From Streptomyces violaceoruber (GTDB lineage: Bacteria > Actinomycetota > Actinomycetes > Streptomycetales > Streptomycetaceae), in contig NZ_CP137734.1 of the NCBI RefSeq assembly GCF_033406955.1, positions 7,564,001 through 7,628,000 on the forward strand: a stretch of 64,000 bases of DNA. The letters run 5' to 3'. The position numbers were made by a program, and so were the translations under genes. This document shows, piece after piece, positions 61,248 through 64,000 of the stretch (positions are counted from its first letter, which is position 1; each line of letters begins with the position of its first letter). The notes beneath the pieces were generated by a model that searched no databases, had not been told where the DNA came from, and worked only from the letters and a program-made list of their open reading frames with translations.

Positions 61248-63566
61248 ATGAGAGGCACCCGGCGTCTGCGGCTGTGCGTGGCCGGGGTGGTGGCAGCGTC
61301 CGCGCTGCTCACCGCCCCGGCGGCGCAGGCCGTCCCGACGACCGACCAGAACCTGACCGACCTCGTGAACCCCTTCATCGGAACGGAGAACGAGGGCAAC
61401 ACCTATCCCGGCGCCGCCGTGCCCTTCGGCATGGTGCAGTTCTCGCCGGACACCGGCCACAACACCGGCTACGACCACTCCGACACCCGCATCCGCGGCT
61501 TCTCCCTGGTCCACCTCTCCGGCGTCGGCTGCGGGCTCGGCGGCGACCTGCCGGTGCTGCCGACCATCGGGGACGTCACCGAGACGGACTACGCGAAGTA
61601 CGCCGCCTCCTTCAGCCACGACGACGAGGAGGCGAGCCCCGGCTACTACCGCGTCGGCCTCGACTCCGGCGTCGAGGCGGAGCTGACCGCCACCGAACGC
61701 ACCGGGGTGCAGCGCTACACCTTCCCGGCCACCGGCAAGGCCAACGTCCTGCTGAACGCCGGCCAGTCACTGCACAAGAACATCAGCACCGAGGTCGAGG
61801 TGCTCGACAGCCGCACCGTGCGCACCGCGATCACCGGCAGTGGCTTCTGCCAGGACACCAAGCCGTACACCGTCTACACGATCACCCGCTTCGACCGCCC
61901 CTTCGCCTCCTACGGCACCTGGGACGACGGCACCGTGACCGCGGGCGCGAAGACCGGCGGCGACGGCGCCTACGTCCGCTTCGACACCACGAAGGACCGC
62001 ACCGTCGAGGCCACCACCGCGCTGTCCTACGTGGACGCGCGCGGCGCCGCGCTCAACCTGCGCGCCGAGGGCGGGCACTCCTTCGACTCCGTGCGCCGCG
62101 GTGCCGACCGCACCTGGGAGAAGCGGCTGGAGGACGTCCGGGTCCGGGGCGGCGACGACACCCTGCGGCGCACCTTCTACTCGTCCCTGTACCGGTCCTT
62201 CCTGGCGCCGAACGTCGGCAGCGACGTCGACGGCCGCTACACCGGCTGGGACCAGGAGGTCCACCGCGCCAAGGGCTTCACGTACTACCAGAACTGGTCC
62301 CTGTGGGACACCTACCGCACCCAGTCCCAGCTCCTCGCCCTGCTCGCACCCCGCGAGGCCCGGGACATGGCGATCTCCGTCATCAAGATCGACGAGGAGA
62401 GCGGCTGGCTGCCCAAGTGGGGCTACGGCACCGTCGAGACCAACATCATGACCGGCGACCCGGTGACCCCCTTCCTCACCAACGCCTACCAGCAGGGCCT
62501 GCTGCACGGCTGGGAGGAGAAGGCCTACCGGGCGCTGAGGAAGAACGCCGACGGCGTCCCGCCCACCGACTCGCCGGCCGTCGGCCGGGAGGCCAACCGC
62601 GAATACCTCGCCGACGGCTTCGCGCCGTACGTCAAGGGCCGCCCGCACGCCAAGCCGGGCGACTCCGACTACGACCACGGCGCCTCCGCGACCCTGGAGT
62701 ACGCCCTGTCCGACGCCATGCTCTCCCGCATGGCCCGCGACCTCGGCCACGAAGCGGACGCGAAGCGGTACGCCGAGCGCGCCCAGAGCTACCGCAACGT
62801 CTTCGACCCCTCGACCGGCTTCTTCCGCGCCCGCGACGCCGGGGGCGCCTTCACCGGACCGGCCGACCCGGCGCAGAGCGAGGGCTTCCACGAGGGCACG
62901 TCCTGGCAGTACCAGTGGCTGGTGCCGCAGGACCTGCCCGGCATGATCGACCTCATCGGCGGGACCGACGCGGCGAACGCGCGGCTCGACTCCTTCTTCG
63001 CCTACGACCAGCTCCTCGCGGACCCGGCGAAGACCGCCCGCGAGGTGTGGGTGAACGGGCCGTACGACTACTACAACGCCGACAAGTACAACCCGCAGAA
63101 CGAGCCCGATCTGATCGCCCCGTACACCTACCTGTCGACCGGGCAGCCCTGGAAGACGACCGACGTGGTGCACGCGGCGCTCACCCTGTTCACGGACACG
63201 CCGACCGGCATGACCGGAAACGACGACCTCGGGACCATGTCCGCCTGGAACGTGCTGTCCTCGATCGGGATCTTCCCGATCCAGCCCGGCTACGACACCT
63301 GGGGCCTGTCCACCCCGGTCTTCGACCGCGTCGACCTCACCCTCGACCGCCGCTACTACCCGCGCGGCGCCCTGACGATCACCGCGCCCGGCACCTCGGA
63401 CACCGACCGGTACGTCCAGTCGGCCCGCACCGACGGCTCGGCCTACGCCCGCACCTGGCTGACGACGGACGCCCTGCGCTCCGTGCGGTCGCTCGCGTTC
63501 ACGGTCGGCCCGCAGCCGTCCGGGTGGGGTACCGGGGCAGAGGCGGTGCCGCCGCCGCTGACCTGA
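61248..63566 (+). CDS. Secreted GH92 alpha-mannosidase
   Basis: 772 residues. Signal peptide to about 28 (GVVAASALLTAPAAQA). GH92 features: LVNPFIGTENEGNTYPGAAVPFGMVQFSPDT near 39-69, GFSLVHLSGVGCG near 84, YRTQSQLLALL near 355, and MTGNDDLGTMSAWNVLSSIGIFPIQPG near 660-690. The calcium-dependent family hydrolyses alpha-mannosides, often 1,2-linked, by inversion. It starts 58 bp after the GH2 gene, so the two probably act together on extracellular glycans. Confidence 0.95.
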   Translation: MRGTRRLRLCVAGVVAASALLTAPAAQAVPTTDQNLTDLVNPFIGTENEGNTYPGAAVPFGMVQFSPDTGHNTGYDHSDTRIRGFSLVHLSGVGCGLGGDLPVLPTIGDVTETDYAKYAASFSHDDEEASPGYYRVGLDSGVEAELTATERTGVQRYTFPATGKANVLLNAGQSLHKNISTEVEVLDSRTVRTAITGSGFCQDTKPYTVYTITRFDRPFASYGTWDDGTVTAGAKTGGDGAYVRFDTTKDRTVEATTALSYVDARGAALNLRAEGGHSFDSVRRGADRTWEKRLEDVRVRGGDDTLRRTFYSSLYRSFLAPNVGSDVDGRYTGWDQEVHRAKGFTYYQNWSLWDTYRTQSQLLALLAPREARDMAISVIKIDEESGWLPKWGYGTVETNIMTGDPVTPFLTNAYQQGLLHGWEEKAYRALRKNADGVPPTDSPAVGREANREYLADGFAPYVKGRPHAKPGDSDYDHGASATLEYALSDAMLSRMARDLGHEADAKRYAERAQSYRNVFDPSTGFFRARDAGGAFTGPADPAQSEGFHEGTSWQYQWLVPQDLPGMIDLIGGTDAANARLDSFFAYDQLLADPAKTAREVWVNGPYDYYNADKYNPQNEPDLIAPYTYLSTGQPWKTTDVVHAALTLFTDTPTGMTGNDDLGTMSAWNVLSSIGIFPIQPGYDTWGLSTPVFDRVDLTLDRRYYPRGALTITAPGTSDTDRYVQSARTDGSAYARTWLTTDALRSVRSLAFTVGPQPSGWGTGAEAVPPPLT

Positions 63567-63601
63567 GCCGACGCGAGCACAGGCGCCCCATGAGTCACAG
63601 C

Positions 63602-63631
63602 AGTCCCGCCCCTGTCGAAAGGGGCGGGACT
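63602..63631 (+). terminator. Stem-loop terminator after the GH92 gene
   Basis: Arms AGTCCCGCCCCT (63602-63613) and AGGGGCGGGACT (63620-63631) pair perfectly with a 6-nt loop and are followed by TTAA-rich sequence. It lies 36 bp after the GH92 stop. Confidence 0.92.
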
Positions 63632-63753
63632 TTAATCTCTTGTTAACTGTGCGTAGCTTGATCGTACTTGACCGTAATCGTCGGAGAGCGATTGACTGCT
63701 TGTCCACCCGTTGTCCATCCACCGCCCATGCGTCGTCCTTGCGAGGCAAGCCC

Positions 63754-64000
63754 TTGACTCCCGATCCGCTCGCTCCCCTCGACCTGGCGTTCTGGAACAT
63801 CGAGTCCGCCGAGCACCCCATGCACCTGGGCGCGCTCGGCGTCTTCGAGGCCGACTCGCCCACCGCGGGCGCGCTCGCGGCGGACCTGCTCGCGGCCCGC
63901 GCCCCCGCGGTGCCCGGACTGCGGATGAGGATCCGGGACACCTGGCAGCCGCCGATGGCCCTGCGCCGGCCGTTCGCGTTCGGCGGCGCGACCCGCGAGC
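63754..64000 (+). CDS. Wax ester synthase/diacylglycerol acyltransferase-like protein (5' part)
   Basis: Starts at TTG 63754 with GAGG 8 bp upstream and runs off the window end. The visible 82 residues read LAPLDLAFWNIESAEHPMHLGALGVFEAD, the N-terminus of WS/DGAT proteins that join acyl-CoA to alcohols or diacylglycerol; the HHxxxDG motif lies beyond the window. Streptomyces store triacylglycerol with such enzymes. No ATG in this frame precedes it. Confidence 0.85.
   Translation, partial: MTPDPLAPLDLAFWNIESAEHPMHLGALGVFEADSPTAGALAADLLAARAPAVPGLRMRIRDTWQPPMALRRPFAFGGATRE

Overview
The window is typical Streptomyces chromosome. It is very GC-rich, uses GTG and TTG starts often, and carries actinomycete hallmarks: a conservon, XRE/TPR regulators, DUF6082/DUF6415/DUF6624-type proteins, glgA/glgC, and a protein joining an Rpf-like domain, LysM and an M23 peptidase. 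The species cannot be named from the sequence.

Positions 340-17198 form one long minus-strand run. At its 3' end is an FxLD-type class I lanthipeptide cluster: a 61-aa precursor, a LanB dehydratase lacking its C-terminal elimination domain, LanC, a protein fusing that missing elimination domain to a PCMT-like O-methyltransferase, and a helical-repeat protein. Upstream are DUF6082, DUF6624, a GNAT-like protein, a small HTH protein, an acyl-CoA dehydrogenase, a GAF protein, the four conservon proteins CvnD/C/B/A, a GH15 glucosidase, a 58-aa membrane protein and DUF6415. Overlapping stops and starts suggest translational coupling at many junctions.

From 17.4 to 22.6 kb lie two XRE/TPR regulators, a TrmO-like protein, an RsbW-like ATPase and an aminoglycoside-phosphotransferase-like protein. 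A mobile or defence region follows (about 22.6-39 kb): excisionase, tyrosine integrase, a DEDDh exonuclease, a large HIRAN-like/zinc/PD-(D/E)XK protein, a Gabija-like pair (OLD ATPase-TOPRIM plus a UvrD helicase broken by a frameshift), an IS3 remnant, an unknown gene whose 5' end is cut by a complete IS21-family element, and truncated relics of an MFS transporter, an FAD monooxygenase and an IS5 transposase.

From 39.2 to 48 kb the content returns to core and housekeeping genes: lipoprotein, TetR with a divergent SnoaL-like gene, a decayed VOC gene, panD, GNAT, racemase-like, proline-rich protein, gnd, Rpf/LysM/M23 hydrolase and a DMT transporter. An oxidoreductase cluster (48.4-54.2 kb: LysR, SDR, three F420/NADP-reductase-like paralogues, an epimerase and a luciferase-like relic) is bracketed by two IS5-type relics and rich in short tandem repeats. 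The last part (55-64 kb) has an iron-sulfur protein, glgA-glgC, secreted GH2 and GH92 glycosidases with a terminator, and the start of a wax-ester-synthase/DGAT gene.

The two strongest candidates for unusual biology are the FxLD lanthipeptide operon tied to a conservon, and the HIRAN/PD-(D/E)XK protein beside a damaged Gabija system.
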